Of a DNA stretch of 64,000 nt, positions 8,905 through 18,712 are shown piece after piece. Each line of letters starts with the position of its first letter. Position 1 is the first letter of the stretch. Origin of the DNA: Thalassospira sp. MCCC 1A01148 (GTDB lineage: Bacteria > Pseudomonadota > Alphaproteobacteria > Rhodospirillales > Thalassospiraceae). The stretch covers positions 62,001 through 126,000 of the forward strand of contig NZ_LPVZ01000018.1 in assembly GCF_001613795.1 (NCBI RefSeq), written 5' to 3'. The translations under genes were made by a program, and so were the position numbers. Under the pieces are notes generated by a model that saw only the letters and a program-made list of their open reading frames with translations, was not told the origin of the DNA and made no database searches.

Positions 8905-9975
8905 ATGCTGATACGCAAAATGATCAAGTCGACGTTGCTGGCTGTTGGCGGACTTGCCGCAGCCACATTGATGCCTGTTACAGGTGCAATCAATTCGGCC
9001 CATGCACAGGCGCTTGATCAGGAAATGGTGGTGATCGCCCATCGCGGGGCATCGGGGTATTTGCCTGAACATACCTTGCCAGCCAAGGCATTGGCCTATG
9101 GCATGGGGGCAGATTACATCGAACAGGATGTTGTTCTGTCCAGGGACGGTGTGCCCGTCGTCCTGCATGACATCCACATCGATACCACCACCGACGTTGC
9201 AAAGAAATTCCCGGATCGCAAACGTGAAGACGGGCGTTATTACGCGATTGATTTTACACTGGCCGAACTCAAGACACTTAGCGTGACGGAACGGTTCAAG
9301 GCCGATACCGGCAAGCAGGTTTATGCCGATCGCTTTCCGGCTGAGTTTGCCATCTTCAAGATCCCGACCCTTGAAGAAGAAATCAAACTGATCCGTGGCT
9401 TGAACCACTCCACCGGGCGCAATGTCGGCATCTATCCGGAAATCAAGGACCCGGCCTTCCATCACGCAGAAGGGCAGGACATCACCAAAACCGTGATCGC
9501 GGTAATGGAGAAGTGGGGGTATAACAACCCCGGCTCAAACGCCTTTGTGCAGTGCTTTGACTGGTCTGAAACCAAGCGCATTCGCCAAGAGCTGAACTAT
9601 CAGGGCAAGCTGGTGCAGCTTCTGGGCGAAAACCGCTGGGGCCCGCCGGAAGGCACGGACTATGACTACCTGAAAACCGACGAAGGCGTTGTTGAAATGG
9701 CGCGGGTGGTTGATGGGATTGGCCCGTGGTTGCCACAGGTCATCGAAGGCCTGAGCGAAAATGGCACGGCAATCATGACGCCAACCCTGATTGCCGCCCA
9801 GCGCGCGCAATTGAAGGTTCACCCCTATACCCTGCGTGCCGATCAGTTGCCGAAATGGGCGGGGGATATGCAGATCGCGCTCAAGGCGATTTTTGATGAT
9901 GCCGGGATTGATGGCATTTTCACCGATTTCCCCGATCAGGTGGTTCAGTATCTGGCCCGGAATCCCGATGCGTAA
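8905..9975 (+). CDS. glpQ: Periplasmic glycerophosphodiester phosphodiesterase
   Basis: Hydrolyses glycerophosphodiesters to glycerol-3-phosphate and an alcohol in the periplasm. It has 356 residues with a signal peptide ending near SAHA (about residue 34). The GDPD catalytic signature is intact: His46-Arg47 (IAHRGASGYLPEHT), Glu73 and Asp75 (YIEQDVVLS), and His88-Asp89 (VLHD). Length and the long C-terminal part match GlpQ, not the short cytosolic UgpQ. Start taken at ATG 8905 because it places the signal peptide at the N-terminus. Its product could feed the UgpB-type importer at 29824-34066, though the two are not linked. Confidence 0.93.
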   Translation: MLIRKMIKSTLLAVGGLAAATLMPVTGAINSAHAQALDQEMVVIAHRGASGYLPEHTLPAKALAYGMGADYIEQDVVLSRDGVPVVLHDIHIDTTTDVAKKFPDRKREDGRYYAIDFTLAELKTLSVTERFKADTGKQVYADRFPAEFAIFKIPTLEEEIKLIRGLNHSTGRNVGIYPEIKDPAFHHAEGQDITKTVIAVMEKWGYNNPGSNAFVQCFDWSETKRIRQELNYQGKLVQLLGENRWGPPEGTDYDYLKTDEGVVEMARVVDGIGPWLPQVIEGLSENGTAIMTPTLIAAQRAQLKVHPYTLRADQLPKWAGDMQIALKAIFDDAGIDGIFTDFPDQVVQYLARNPDA

Positions 9976-10095
9976 TCCAGATACCTGACCGGGTTCGCAT
10001 CCGATAACGAACAGACTGTTTCCAAGCTGGCCGTTATCAGGGGTGCATTCTTAAGTCACTATGCAAGCCGACGAAATTCAACCAAGGAGGATGAC

Positions 10096-10698
10096 GTGGC
10101 GAAAGTACTGGTTCTTTATTATTCGATGTATGGACATATCGAAACCATGGCCAATGCCGTGGCCGAAGGCGCACGCGGTGTTGCCGGAACGCATGTTGAT
10201 GTCAAACGTGTTCCTGAAACCATGCCCGAAGATGTCGCAAAGGGCGCGGGCGCCAAGCTTGATCAGGCTGCCCCGGTTGCCGAGGTTTCCGATCTTCCGG
10301 AATATGACGCGATCATCTTTGGTGTACCGACCCGCTTTGGCAACATGCCTGGTCAGATGCGCACCTTCCTTGATCAGACCGGTGGTCTTTGGGCCGAAGG
10401 CAAACTGATCGGCAAGGTTGGTTCTGTCTTCACCTCGACCGGCACCCAGCATGGCGGTCATGAAACCACCATCACCTCGACCCATACCACCTTGCTCCAT
10501 CAGGGGATGGTGATTGCCGGTGTACCTTACAGCTGTGCCGGCCTGACCAATATGGACGAAATCACCGGTGGTTCGCCCTATGGTGCCGGTACGCTTGCCG
10601 GTGCTGATGGTTCTCGCCAGCCGTCCCAGAACGAACTTGATATCGCCAAGTTCCAGGGCAAGCACGTAGCAGAACTTGCGGCAAAGCTTGCAGGCTGA
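10096..10698 (+). CDS. wrbA: NAD(P)H:quinone oxidoreductase, WrbA type
   Basis: Flavodoxin-like FMN enzyme that performs two-electron reduction of quinones, protecting against oxidative stress. 200 residues, the normal WrbA length. The phosphate-binding loop is [12 protein letters not shown] near the N-terminus, and the typical [33 protein letters not shown] and [11 protein letters not shown] segments are present. It begins with GTG at 10096, behind a strong AAGGAGG. It is a single-gene unit ended by a rho-independent terminator. Confidence 0.97.
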   Translation: MAKVLVLYYSMYGHIETMANAVAEGARGVAGTHVDVKRVPETMPEDVAKGAGAKLDQAAPVAEVSDLPEYDAIIFGVPTRFGNMPGQMRTFLDQTGGLWAEGKLIGKVGSVFTSTGTQHGGHETTITSTHTTLLHQGMVIAGVPYSCAGLTNMDEITGGSPYGAGTLAGADGSRQPSQNELDIAKFQGKHVAELAAKLAG

Positions 10699-10720
10699 TT
10701 TCGCATCAGCTTTCACAAAA

Positions 10721-10749
10721 AAGGCAGCACCTTAAACGGGTGCTGCCTT
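10721..10749 (+). terminator. Rho-independent terminator after wrbA
   Basis: An 11-base perfect stem (AAGGCAGCACC / GGTGCTGCCTT) with a 7-base loop is followed by TTTCTTTTT. Because A-runs flank it on the left, it can also serve the convergent DUF2059 gene. Confidence 0.9.
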
Positions 10750-10768
10750 TCTTTTTGGCCGGATGGCC

Positions 10769-11290
10769 CTAAAACTCGTAACCGAGTTCGCGCGCTTTTT
10801 TCATGGCTCTCTTCGCTGCCTTGGGGGCGATCATTAGCCCCCATTGTTGTCCTACCTTTGAGCCGATCGTTGTGAAATGAGGGTTCGCCTCGGCAAGTTT
10901 CTGGCCACTTGGTGTCTTGTAAAAGGTGATCGTGTCGTCGATCGTTTCCTCCGACAGAAGCGAGGAATATTGCGGGATCATCAGCTCAAAGAAGATATCG
11001 GTGCTGCTGCGCATTTCTTCTTTCATCGCCTCGACCATAACATCGATGTGCTTTTGTGGGGCGTTGGGCAGGTTTGCTTTGATGCTCATCTGTAGCTGTT
11101 CGGTGACCATGGGCATCATTGCCTCAATCATTTTGTCAGCGTTGGACAGCTTGATCAGCTTGCGAATTTTGTCGGCCTTGCGTTGTGAAACATCCTGAGC
11201 GTAGGTGGGGGATGTAGTGCTGATGAACGCAAGGCCGGTGATCAGAAGTCCCACTACGAACACAGCGCGAAGGCTTTTGACAGCAGGCAT
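10769..11290 (-). CDS. DUF2059 domain-containing secreted protein
   Basis: 173-residue protein with an N-terminal signal peptide (SLRAVFVVGLLITGLAF, cleavage probably near TYAQ). The mature part is the DUF2059 helical domain: KIRKLIKLSNADKMIEAMMP, then an FYKTPSGQKLAEANPHFTT segment typical of the family. Function is not established; the product should be periplasmic. I chose ATG 11290 because AAAGGA precedes it; the upstream in-frame extension is highly charged and would bury the signal peptide. Convergent with wrbA. Confidence 0.85.
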   Translation of the reverse strand: MPAVKSLRAVFVVGLLITGLAFISTTSPTYAQDVSQRKADKIRKLIKLSNADKMIEAMMPMVTEQLQMSIKANLPNAPQKHIDVMVEAMKEEMRSSTDIFFELMIPQYSSLLSEETIDDTITFYKTPSGQKLAEANPHFTTIGSKVGQQWGLMIAPKAAKRAMKKARELGYEF

Positions 11291-11538
11291 GGGTTTGTCC
11301 TTTGAAGATGTCGGCCTGTTTTTATCGTTTTCCGAGCGTTTTCGACTTGCCAAGAGATATCTCTATACTCGCGGCATCAGCCAATCAAAGCAACCCTGAC
11401 GTGTAATGCAAGGTCTTTGTTGGGTTTTTGGAAACAATCAGGTGCCTGATTGGATCTTGTTTAGCGACAGTTTTGTGCGACCATGCCCGACATGAAATTT
11501 TGTCCGGCAGTATTGCCGATAGGCGCAGGAGGTTTGAA

Positions 11539-12402
11539 ATGTCTGAGACCGTTAGCAATGCACGTGGTGTCGAGCGGGTCTTGCGCGCGATGGATACGTC
11601 TGATGGTGCGGGTGTATCGTTGCGCCGGTCCATCGGGACGCCGCAGCTTGATATGCTTGATCCGTTTCTGATGCTGGACTCGCTTTCGACTGACAATCCC
11701 GACGAGTATATCGCAGGCTTCCCGGAACATCCGCATCGCGGTTTTGAAACCGTGACCTATATGGTTGAAGGCGCCATGCGTCACAAGGACAGCATGGGTA
11801 ATGAGGGTGTTCTGCGTTCAGGCGGTGGACAGTGGATGACCGCGGGTAGCGGCATTGTGCATTCCGAAACGCCGGAACAGGAAAACGGTCTTTTGCAGGG
11901 CTTCCAGCTTTGGATCAATCTGCCGGCCAAGGACAAGATGATTGATCCGCGCTACCAGAATATGGAGCCAGATGAACTGCCGGAAGTTTCGCCGGTCGAG
12001 GGCGCGCAGCTGCGTTTGCTGGCGGGTTCGATGCATGGCGCAACAGGCCCGATCAACGGAATTTCCACGGACCCGGTCTTTGTCGATGCCAAACTTGATG
12101 CCGGTGCGGAACTGACGGTTCCGCTGCCAGAGGGCCACACGGCAGTCGTTTACGTCTTTGTCGGAGATGCGGTCGTTGGCGGCAAAGATGTGCCGACCCA
12201 TCATTTGGCAATCCTGAAGGACGGTGATGGGGTAACGCTGAAAGGCGGTCCTGACGGAGGCCGCATGCTGGTGATTGCCGCACGTCCAATCCATGAGCAG
12301 GTCGTGCGCTATGGCCCGTTTGTCATGAGCAGCAAACAGGAACTGATGCAGGCCTTTGACGATTACCAGCGTGGCAATTTTGTCCGCAAGGCTGCTTCCT
12401 GA
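11539..12402 (+). CDS. Pirin family protein
   Basis: 287-residue bicupin. The metal-binding residues of the N-terminal cupin are visible: His64 and His66 (PEHPHRGFET), His108 and Glu110 (GSGIVHSE). Bacterial pirins bind Fe or other metals; some are quercetin 2,3-dioxygenases, others are redox or stress regulators, so the reaction here is open. The C-terminal half matches Pirin_C (LLAGSMHGATGPI, AARPIHEQVVRYGPFVM). Start set at 11539, after AGGAGG. No partner gene is evident. Confidence 0.92.
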   Translation: MSETVSNARGVERVLRAMDTSDGAGVSLRRSIGTPQLDMLDPFLMLDSLSTDNPDEYIAGFPEHPHRGFETVTYMVEGAMRHKDSMGNEGVLRSGGGQWMTAGSGIVHSETPEQENGLLQGFQLWINLPAKDKMIDPRYQNMEPDELPEVSPVEGAQLRLLAGSMHGATGPINGISTDPVFVDAKLDAGAELTVPLPEGHTAVVYVFVGDAVVGGKDVPTHHLAILKDGDGVTLKGGPDGGRMLVIAARPIHEQVVRYGPFVMSSKQELMQAFDDYQRGNFVRKAAS

Positions 12403-12541
12403 CTTCAGCGACGATCACGCTACCGAAATGTGAATAACCCCCTGATCCGGCGTGTTCAGGGCGTTATTTCGTTTCATGAATCTGATTTGCAGGTGTGAAG
12501 CTCTCGCGAGGGAAAGACGACGCCCTTTTTGTCAGTTGTTG

Positions 12542-13546
12542 TCAGGTGTCGGCATTGACGGGCTCAAGGGCTCCGTCAACCTCGTCTTCAATCACCCAGC
12601 GGTCATTCATCCGGCAGGCTGATTTGATTTGGCTGCTGGTACGGTTTCGTGCGGTGAGTTCCTGACGGTAGGTTCGGCACCAGATACCTTTATCGGTTTG
12701 AACTGTCTTGAGGGGGGTCACCGCCATCTCAAGGGCACCATAAGATGCAGTTCGCGCAACGCCCGAATTGTTGTTCTCAAGCGATTGCTGAACTGTGTCG
12801 GCCAATACATCTTGAGCCGGTTCTGCAATTTTTGCCGGGGCAGGGCCATATGTCACAAGTTCTTCGCTGTGATCATCCCCTGAATTCCAGGATCGATTAC
12901 GTTTGACGTAAAAGCCGATTTCAGGCGCGTACCACCATTTGGTCGTCTGCATCCAAGATTGCTGGTAATAGCGGGAACACTCGATGACGAAGGTATCAAA
13001 AGTGCCTGCCGGAACTTCGATGTTTGCCGTTGCGGGCACCTTGCAGATCAGCCACTGGTCATATTCGTTTACATCGCCTGTATCCGGATCCACATTTGCC
13101 GATCTGGTTGACATACGGACTTGTTTGTCAAATTCCAACGGCCAGATATTTCCAGATCCTTCTTTGACATAGGCCGAACCAGAGCGTTCGCGGTCTTCCT
13201 TGTCGGTATAGGACCATTCAAGGATCGGACCGGTGAAGTCGCCTGTGGTTTCGAAAAGGTAGTCGCCACCGCCGTTCCAAACAATGCGGTCGCCTTTGGT
13301 CTCTTCGACATAAATCGCGCGACCCCCATCAAAAACAAACGCATCGCCTTTGCCAAACACGGGCAATGATGCCGGGCGGAGGTCCGGGCCCGTGTTTTCC
13401 GGGCGGTCGGCATATTGGCCAAGACCGTCATTTAGTTCATTGAGAGAGTTGCCAATCTGATCAAGCGTCTGACAAGCGGCCAACGAAGAGAGGCCCAAAA
13501 CGCAACAAAACGCCCGCAAGTGGCGCATGTGTTTTGGCGTATTCAT
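12542..13546 (-). CDS. Unknown lipoprotein with C-terminal two-cysteine domain
   Basis: 334 residues; the lipobox LAAC puts the acylated cysteine at 25, so it should be membrane-anchored in the envelope. The central part is not a family I recognise. The last about 80 residues resemble surface-antigen type C-terminal domains: a PL-x-T segment, then CRTY (Cys290) and ACR (Cys311) followed by a Trp. The same arrangement occurs at the end of the neighbouring anti-sigma factor. It lies downstream of the sigma operon in the same orientation, past a strong terminator, so it probably has its own promoter. Start ATG 13546 fits the lipoprotein signal. Confidence 0.75.
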   Translation of the reverse strand: MNTPKHMRHLRAFCCVLGLSSLAACQTLDQIGNSLNELNDGLGQYADRPENTGPDLRPASLPVFGKGDAFVFDGGRAIYVEETKGDRIVWNGGGDYLFETTGDFTGPILEWSYTDKEDRERSGSAYVKEGSGNIWPLEFDKQVRMSTRSANVDPDTGDVNEYDQWLICKVPATANIEVPAGTFDTFVIECSRYYQQSWMQTTKWWYAPEIGFYVKRNRSWNSGDDHSEELVTYGPAPAKIAEPAQDVLADTVQQSLENNNSGVARTASYGALEMAVTPLKTVQTDKGIWCRTYRQELTARNRTSSQIKSACRMNDRWVIEDEVDGALEPVNADT

Positions 13547-13626
13547 GTATCTGATCCTGCGCATTCTTTTATTTTGACTGCCCTGGGGCCTTACGTCCAC
13601 ATCTTGTTTGTCGTCTCAAAAGTCAA

Positions 13627-13656
13627 GGCAGCGATGAAGAGCCTTTCATCGCTGCC
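13627..13656 (-). terminator. Terminator hairpin of the sigma / anti-sigma operon
   Basis: A perfect 12-base stem (GGCAGCGATGAA / TTCATCGCTGCC) with a 6-base loop starts 8 bases past the anti-sigma stop codon. The leftward tail is TTGACTTTTG, a weak U-run. Confidence 0.8.
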
Positions 13657-13663
13657 TCGTATT

Positions 13664-14449
13664 TCAAAGCTTTTGTTTCGTCTTCAGTTCGCTTTCTGCA
13701 TCCGACAGCTTTGCCCCTGGAATCAGACGATAAATGGTTTCCCATTTTCCTTCGCCCGTGCGGCATGCCCGACCATAGAAATTGTCTGCGTTGGTGGTTG
13801 TCGCGCTCGACGGGAAGGTCACCTGATATTCGCGGCAGAAGCGCTCGTCCTGACGGAAGGTACGCAGCGGTTCGATTGAAATGGTCTCGGATGTCGTGTC
13901 TTCGACACCAAGTGAGACCTGGCGAATATCACCGCTCAGCGTGCGTTCAAGAGTGAGGCTGATTTCCTCATCAAGAAGCGGATTGTTCAATGGCGAGTAC
14001 GAAGCTGCAAGCGCCACATTTGTCCCAGTTGATGCCGTTTCAACGTCTGCATCCAGCATTTCGGCGTTGAACCAGTTCCCGCCAACGAACGCCAGAAGAA
14101 CAGCCGCCGCAGCACCGATACCTGTCCAAATCGGGGTGTTGTTGTTTGCGACAACACGGGGGCGCGTATCAATATCGCTTTTTTCCACAAAGCGTTTTGC
14201 CGATGTCTTTTTCTGATCAAGGATATCTTCGATGTCTTGGGCCAGTTCCGGATACACACGATCCGTAAGAAGACGTTCGGCCTGATTGCGCAGCACGACA
14301 GATTGCCCTGCCATGATATTGAATTGACGCGTCATGGCCGGACATTTTGCAATCCGGTCTTCAAGTTCGCGACATTCAGTGGGGCTCAGTTCGCCATCAA
14401 TATAGGCAGACAGCAAATTATAGTCCTGATCTTCAAGCTTTGTACTCAT
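13664..14449 (-). CDS. Membrane-bound anti-sigma factor
   Basis: 261 residues. The N-terminal about 75 residues look like an anti-sigma domain (LLSAYIDGELSPTECRELEDR), but the zinc HxxxCxxC motif is absent. A single membrane helix lies at about 106-124 (PIWTGIGAAAAVLLAFVGG), so the C-terminal part is periplasmic. That part ends in a two-cysteine domain (CREY with Cys205, ACR with Cys229, then a Trp) like the one in the adjacent lipoprotein. Its ATG overlaps the sigma stop codon by 4 bases, the usual sigma/anti-sigma coupling. Expected role: hold the sigma factor at the membrane until an envelope signal arrives. Confidence 0.85.
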   Translation of the reverse strand: MSTKLEDQDYNLLSAYIDGELSPTECRELEDRIAKCPAMTRQFNIMAGQSVVLRNQAERLLTDRVYPELAQDIEDILDQKKTSAKRFVEKSDIDTRPRVVANNNTPIWTGIGAAAAVLLAFVGGNWFNAEMLDADVETASTGTNVALAASYSPLNNPLLDEEISLTLERTLSGDIRQVSLGVEDTTSETISIEPLRTFRQDERFCREYQVTFPSSATTTNADNFYGRACRTGEGKWETIYRLIPGAKLSDAESELKTKQKL

Positions 14450-14988
14450 GACGAACCTCTTTGAATGCTGTCTTTATCTGTTGTCTTGCCATCGTCATCA
14501 TGTAATGCGGCAAGTGTTTTTCGGGCTCTCGCGACGCGGCTCATGACTGTGCCATCTGGCACGCCAAGAATTTCTCCGGCTTCGCGATAGCTGTATCCTT
14601 CAATCAAAACCAGTGTCAGGGCTGCCCGTTGTTCCTCGGCAAGCGAGGCGAGTGCTGCCTGCAAGAACATCCTGTCCGTGCCACCGTGTGCTTGACCTGG
14701 AAAGGCGCTTTCGCGGGCATCCTCAAAAGACACGACATTTCCATGTCGCTGGTCCCGGCGCTTCTCGTCGATCCAGCTCGTCTGGATGATCCTGTAGAGC
14801 CAACTGTCCAGTCGGGTGCCCTTTTCAAATTGTGCAATGCGCTCAACGGCCTTGGCGTAGGCAGTTTGCACCAGATCCTCAGCTGCGACGGCATCGCGAG
14901 TCAGCGAGCGTGCAAACCGCAAGGCGCGTGGCAAAAGTTCTGCGAGCTCTTGTCTTAAAGCGGTGTCCAAACCAAACGTCCCATTCAT
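14446..14988 (-). CDS. ECF (sigma-70 family) RNA polymerase sigma factor
   Basis: 180-residue extracytoplasmic-function sigma factor with only regions 2 and 4. Region 2: ALRFARSLTRDAVAAEDLVQTAYAK and the RLDSWLYRIIQTSWIDEKRR segment. Region 4: EQRAALTLVLIEGYSYREAGEILGVPDGTVMSRVARARKTL with a helix-turn-helix. Start taken at ATG 14988; a GTG at 15000 is possible. It should direct transcription from the GGGAAGAAA-N14-CGTT elements seen in both directions just upstream, thereby controlling itself and the divergent repeat-protein gene. Confidence 0.95.
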   Translation of the reverse strand: MNGTFGLDTALRQELAELLPRALRFARSLTRDAVAAEDLVQTAYAKAVERIAQFEKGTRLDSWLYRIIQTSWIDEKRRDQRHGNVVSFEDARESAFPGQAHGGTDRMFLQAALASLAEEQRAALTLVLIEGYSYREAGEILGVPDGTVMSRVARARKTLAALHDDDGKTTDKDSIQRGSS

Positions 14989-15025
14989 GTTTGCAGGCAC
15001 AATTTTTCGACTTTGTTACGCATAT

Positions 15026-15052
15026 AACGATGGGGCCACGAAGTTTCTTCCC
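15026..15052 (-). promoter_or_regulatory. Candidate ECF-type promoter for the sigma operon
   Basis: On the minus strand, GGGAAGAAA (15052-15044) is followed after 14 bases by CGTT (15029-15026). The spacing and bases resemble the GGAAC-N17/18-CGTT pattern of alphaproteobacterial ECF promoters. The sigma ATG is about 38 bases past the CGTT. The same element with identical spacing occurs on the other strand at 15095-15121. Confidence 0.6.
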
Positions 15053-15055
15053 TGA

Positions 15056-15997
<942 letters not shown>

Positions 15998-16066
15998 CAT
16001 ATCCACTTCAAAGCAGCTGATCCTGCTTTGACCGCAGCGGCCTGAGCCTGGGCCGCAGCAACTTTC

Positions 16067-16100
16067 AACCCCGTCTGGTCCCCCGCCGGCGGGGTTCTTT
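16067..16100 (+). terminator. Terminator after the repeat-protein gene
   Basis: AACCCCG at 16067-16073 pairs with CGGGGTT at 16090-16096, with a GC-rich interior that can also self-pair, followed by CTTTTT. Confidence 0.75.
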
Positions 16101-16128
16101 TTGTCCGAATTTCAGCCGTTATAAAAGA

Positions 16129-16157
16129 AAACCCCCGCCGGTTTCCGGCAGGGGTTT
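16129..16157 (-). terminator. Terminator of icd
   Basis: A 13-base stem with one mismatch (AAACCCCCGCCGG / CCGGCAGGGGTTT) has a 3-base loop and A/T-rich flanks on both sides, so it can act in both directions. It lies 35 bases past the icd stop codon. Confidence 0.85.
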
Positions 16158-16191
16158 CCTGATTGGCAAAGCTGCCGACTGATCAAATTGA

Positions 16192-17406
16192 TCAGGCCAT
16201 TGCAGCTTTCAAACCTTCATCCAGCTTGTCGAGGAACTGGTTGGTGGTCAGCCATTTCTGGTTCGGGCCGATCAGCAGTGCCAGATCCTTGGTCATGAAG
16301 CCGGCTTCGACAGTGTCGACGCAGACTTTTTCAAGGGTTTCAGCAAACTTGACGACTTCCGGGGTGCCATCGAATTCACCACGGTATTTAAGACCCTGGG
16401 TCCATGCAAAGATCGACGCAATCGGGTTGGTCGAGGTTTCTTTGCCCTGCTGGTGCTGACGATAGTGACGGGTCACGGTGCCGTGGGCTGCTTCTGCTTC
16501 GACGGTCTGCCCATCCGGGGTCATCAGAACAGAGGTCATCAGACCAAGCGAGCCGAAGCCCTGTGCGACGGTGTCGGACTGAACGTCGCCGTCATAGTTC
16601 TTACAAGCCCAAACGAAACCACCGTTCCATTTCATCGCACATGCAACCATGTCGTCGATCAGGCGGTGTTCGTAGGTGATGCCAGCTGCTTCGAACTTGT
16701 CTTTGAATTCTTCCTGGAAGACTTCTTCGAACAGGTCCTTGAAGCGGCCGTCATAGGCTTTCATGATGGTGTTCTTGGTCGACAGGTAGACCGGCCACCC
16801 GAGGTTGAGACCGTAGTTCATGCAAGCACGTGCAAAGCCCTTGATGCTGTCATCAAGGTTGTACATCGACATTGCAACGCCCGAAGACGGGAAGTCGAAG
16901 ACTTCGTGCTCGATCACTTCACCGCCGTCTGCTGGCTGGAACTTGATGGTCAGTTTACCTGCGCCCGGAACCTTGAAGTCGGTCGCGCGGTACTGGTCAC
17001 CAAATGCGTGACGGCCGATAACGATCGGCTGGGTCCAACCCGGAACCAGACGTGGAACGTTCGAGCAGATGATCGGCTGACGGAAAACGGTACCGCCAAT
17101 GATGTTACGGATGGTGCCGTTCGGCGACTTCCACATCTTTTTCAGATCGAATTCTTCAACGCGCTGCTCATCAGGGGTGATGGTCGCGCATTTGACACCA
17201 ACGCGGTGTTCCTTGATGGCGTTTGCCGCATCAATGGTGATCTGGTCGTCGGTCTCGTCACGTTTCTGAACCGAAAGATCGTAGTATTTCAGGTCAACGT
17301 CGAGATACGGCAGGATCAGTTTGTTTTTGATGAAGTCCCAGATGATCCGGGTCATCTCATCGCCGTCAAGTTCGACGATCGGATTCTTAACTTGAATCTT
17401 GCTCAT
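16192..17406 (-). CDS. icd: NADP-dependent isocitrate dehydrogenase
   Basis: Converts isocitrate to 2-oxoglutarate with NADPH formation in the TCA cycle. 404 residues, the length of the eukaryotic-like homodimeric type found in many alphaproteobacteria. It begins [19 protein letters not shown] and keeps the substrate and metal motifs ([28 protein letters not shown], then [12 protein letters not shown]). Start set at ATG 17406. It is a single-gene unit with a long upstream region of about 420 bases and a strong terminator. Confidence 0.98.
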   Translation of the reverse strand: MSKIQVKNPIVELDGDEMTRIIWDFIKNKLILPYLDVDLKYYDLSVQKRDETDDQITIDAANAIKEHRVGVKCATITPDEQRVEEFDLKKMWKSPNGTIRNIIGGTVFRQPIICSNVPRLVPGWTQPIVIGRHAFGDQYRATDFKVPGAGKLTIKFQPADGGEVIEHEVFDFPSSGVAMSMYNLDDSIKGFARACMNYGLNLGWPVYLSTKNTIMKAYDGRFKDLFEEVFQEEFKDKFEAAGITYEHRLIDDMVACAMKWNGGFVWACKNYDGDVQSDTVAQGFGSLGLMTSVLMTPDGQTVEAEAAHGTVTRHYRQHQQGKETSTNPIASIFAWTQGLKYRGEFDGTPEVVKFAETLEKVCVDTVEAGFMTKDLALLIGPNQKWLTTNQFLDKLDEGLKAAMA

Positions 17407-17825
17407 AGAATACTCCCTTGCTGGCCGCGGCCGACATGCAGCGCGGCTGCCATTCAAGATGGTTAAATCTCTGTCTTCCGGCGCGCGAGGGAGCGCCCTG
17501 GCCGCGTCGGGAGTGCGCAACATACAGTAAGCCACCAGAAAATCAAAGAGGGCTGGAATACAACAATGTGATGAGGGGCACGTAACCCGGAATTCTGCGC
17601 TTTCTGATCGTTGATTTAAGCGATTTCTGAGGCTGAAAAGTGCAATAATCCTGATTGTTTAGGCGAATTTGACGATAAGTTCGAAAAAACTGTCTATCGG
17701 CCTCGCAGAGCTGATTTTTCTGATCCGGATCAATGACCGCGCGGTCAGTTAAGCGATATCGTGATGCTATTGCTGGTGAGCGATGGAGACTCCGGCCATC
17801 GGCAATTCATCAAAGGGGAACTGTC
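17407..17825. other. 419-base intergenic region upstream of icd
   Basis: No convincing gene. It holds the promoter region of icd on the left and of the 57-residue membrane protein on the right. Near the right end two palindromes lie one base apart (17721-17747). The left half is AT-rich and featureless apart from the icd leader. Confidence 0.7.
17721..17747. promoter_or_regulatory. Two adjacent palindromes, possible operator
   Basis: TGATCCGGATCA (17721-17732) and TGACCGCGCGGTCA (17734-17747) are both perfect palindromes separated by one base, about 80 bases upstream of a small membrane-protein gene. No known regulator is assigned. Confidence 0.45.
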
Positions 17826-17999
17826 ATGAACATGACAAATGAAAACATCATTGTCCTGATAATCTGCGTGATAGGCTTTTGCCTGCTTGGGTTCGGTTTT
17901 ACCAACCGTGACCGCAATTGGGGTGTCGCAATGATGTGGATCGGGCTTGTCACCATGTTGGGGCCGATTGCCTGGCGGTTGCTGACCCTGTTTGCGTGA
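17826..17999 (+). CDS. Small membrane protein (57 residues)
   Basis: Two hydrophobic helices (IIVLIICVIGFCLLGFGF and AMMWIGLVTMLGPIAWRLLTLF) are joined by a short charged turn (TNRDRNWG), giving a hairpin in the inner membrane. The ATG at 17826 follows AAAGGGGA at good spacing, which makes it a credible gene despite its size. Family not recognised; no conserved neighbour explains it. Confidence 0.65.
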   Translation: MNMTNENIIVLIICVIGFCLLGFGFTNRDRNWGVAMMWIGLVTMLGPIAWRLLTLFA

Positions 18000-18148
18000 A
18001 AGTGTCCGATATTTTCAGGCGGGCATGCCTGCAGATCTGTCAGTTATTGAAATTATCGGGTCCGGCGCTGTTCGCGATATGGTGGCAAAAGCGCAGTAAT
18101 TCTTTCTTTGCGCTACCACCGGGGTGCTCCGCGTAAATTGGCGCGTGG

Positions 18149-18709
18149 TTACGTTTCGTGCTCGACGCAAATTTTTTCAGAGTCCTTGTCTGACAGCGGC
18201 ACATTCAAAAGCCCGCAACGGTGTGACCCGGCGCCGTTTTCCGTCTTGTCCGTCCGCTGGAAAAAGCGGCAGCTTGCACAAATTCCAAAGCTTTTTGCAT
18301 TGTTGAGACGGATTGCCTCATTCAAAACTTGTGAAAGGGCCTCTTGCAGGGACAAGCCGTTCCGGGTTGCTTCGATGCAGGAAGCAAGTTTTTGCCGAGG
18401 GTCATTTGTCAGATGCTGTTGTCCCAGTGGGGTAAGGGCAATGTCCACCGAGCGTTTGTCGCGTGCACTGGGCGTTCGTTTAATGCAGTCCTTTTTCTCC
18501 AGTGCAATCAACGTTTGGGACACTGTCCCGCGCGTTGAGCCAAGATATTCTGCAAGTGCGGCTGGGGTTCTTGAAAAGCGGTTGGCTTTGGCAAGATAGC
18601 GTAATGCTTCCCATTGTGCCGGGTTTAGCGGGCCTTTTTGTTCTTCGGCCTGCATCAGGCGGGCGATCCGTTCAATTAGATCTGCTGCCTTAAGTGCGTC
18701 TGGTTTCAT
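18149..18709 (-). CDS. MarR family regulator with C-terminal four-cysteine cluster
   Basis: 186 residues. The first about 115 form a winged helix-turn-helix of the MarR type (LNPAQWEALRYLA, ALAEYLGSTRGTVSQTLIALEKKDCIKR, SARDKRSVDIALTPLG). The rest is an added tail with Cys144 and Cys147 (CASC), Cys165 and Cys181, spaced C-x2-C-x17-C-x15-C, which looks like an Fe-S or zinc site. It faces the secreted-protein gene at 18803; two identical 18-base repeats lie between them. Inferred role: redox, metal or nitric-oxide responsive repressor of that unit and of itself. Confidence 0.85.
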   Translation of the reverse strand: MKPDALKAADLIERIARLMQAEEQKGPLNPAQWEALRYLAKANRFSRTPAALAEYLGSTRGTVSQTLIALEKKDCIKRTPSARDKRSVDIALTPLGQQHLTNDPRQKLASCIEATRNGLSLQEALSQVLNEAIRLNNAKSFGICASCRFFQRTDKTENGAGSHRCGLLNVPLSDKDSEKICVEHET

Positions 18710-18712
18710 ATT

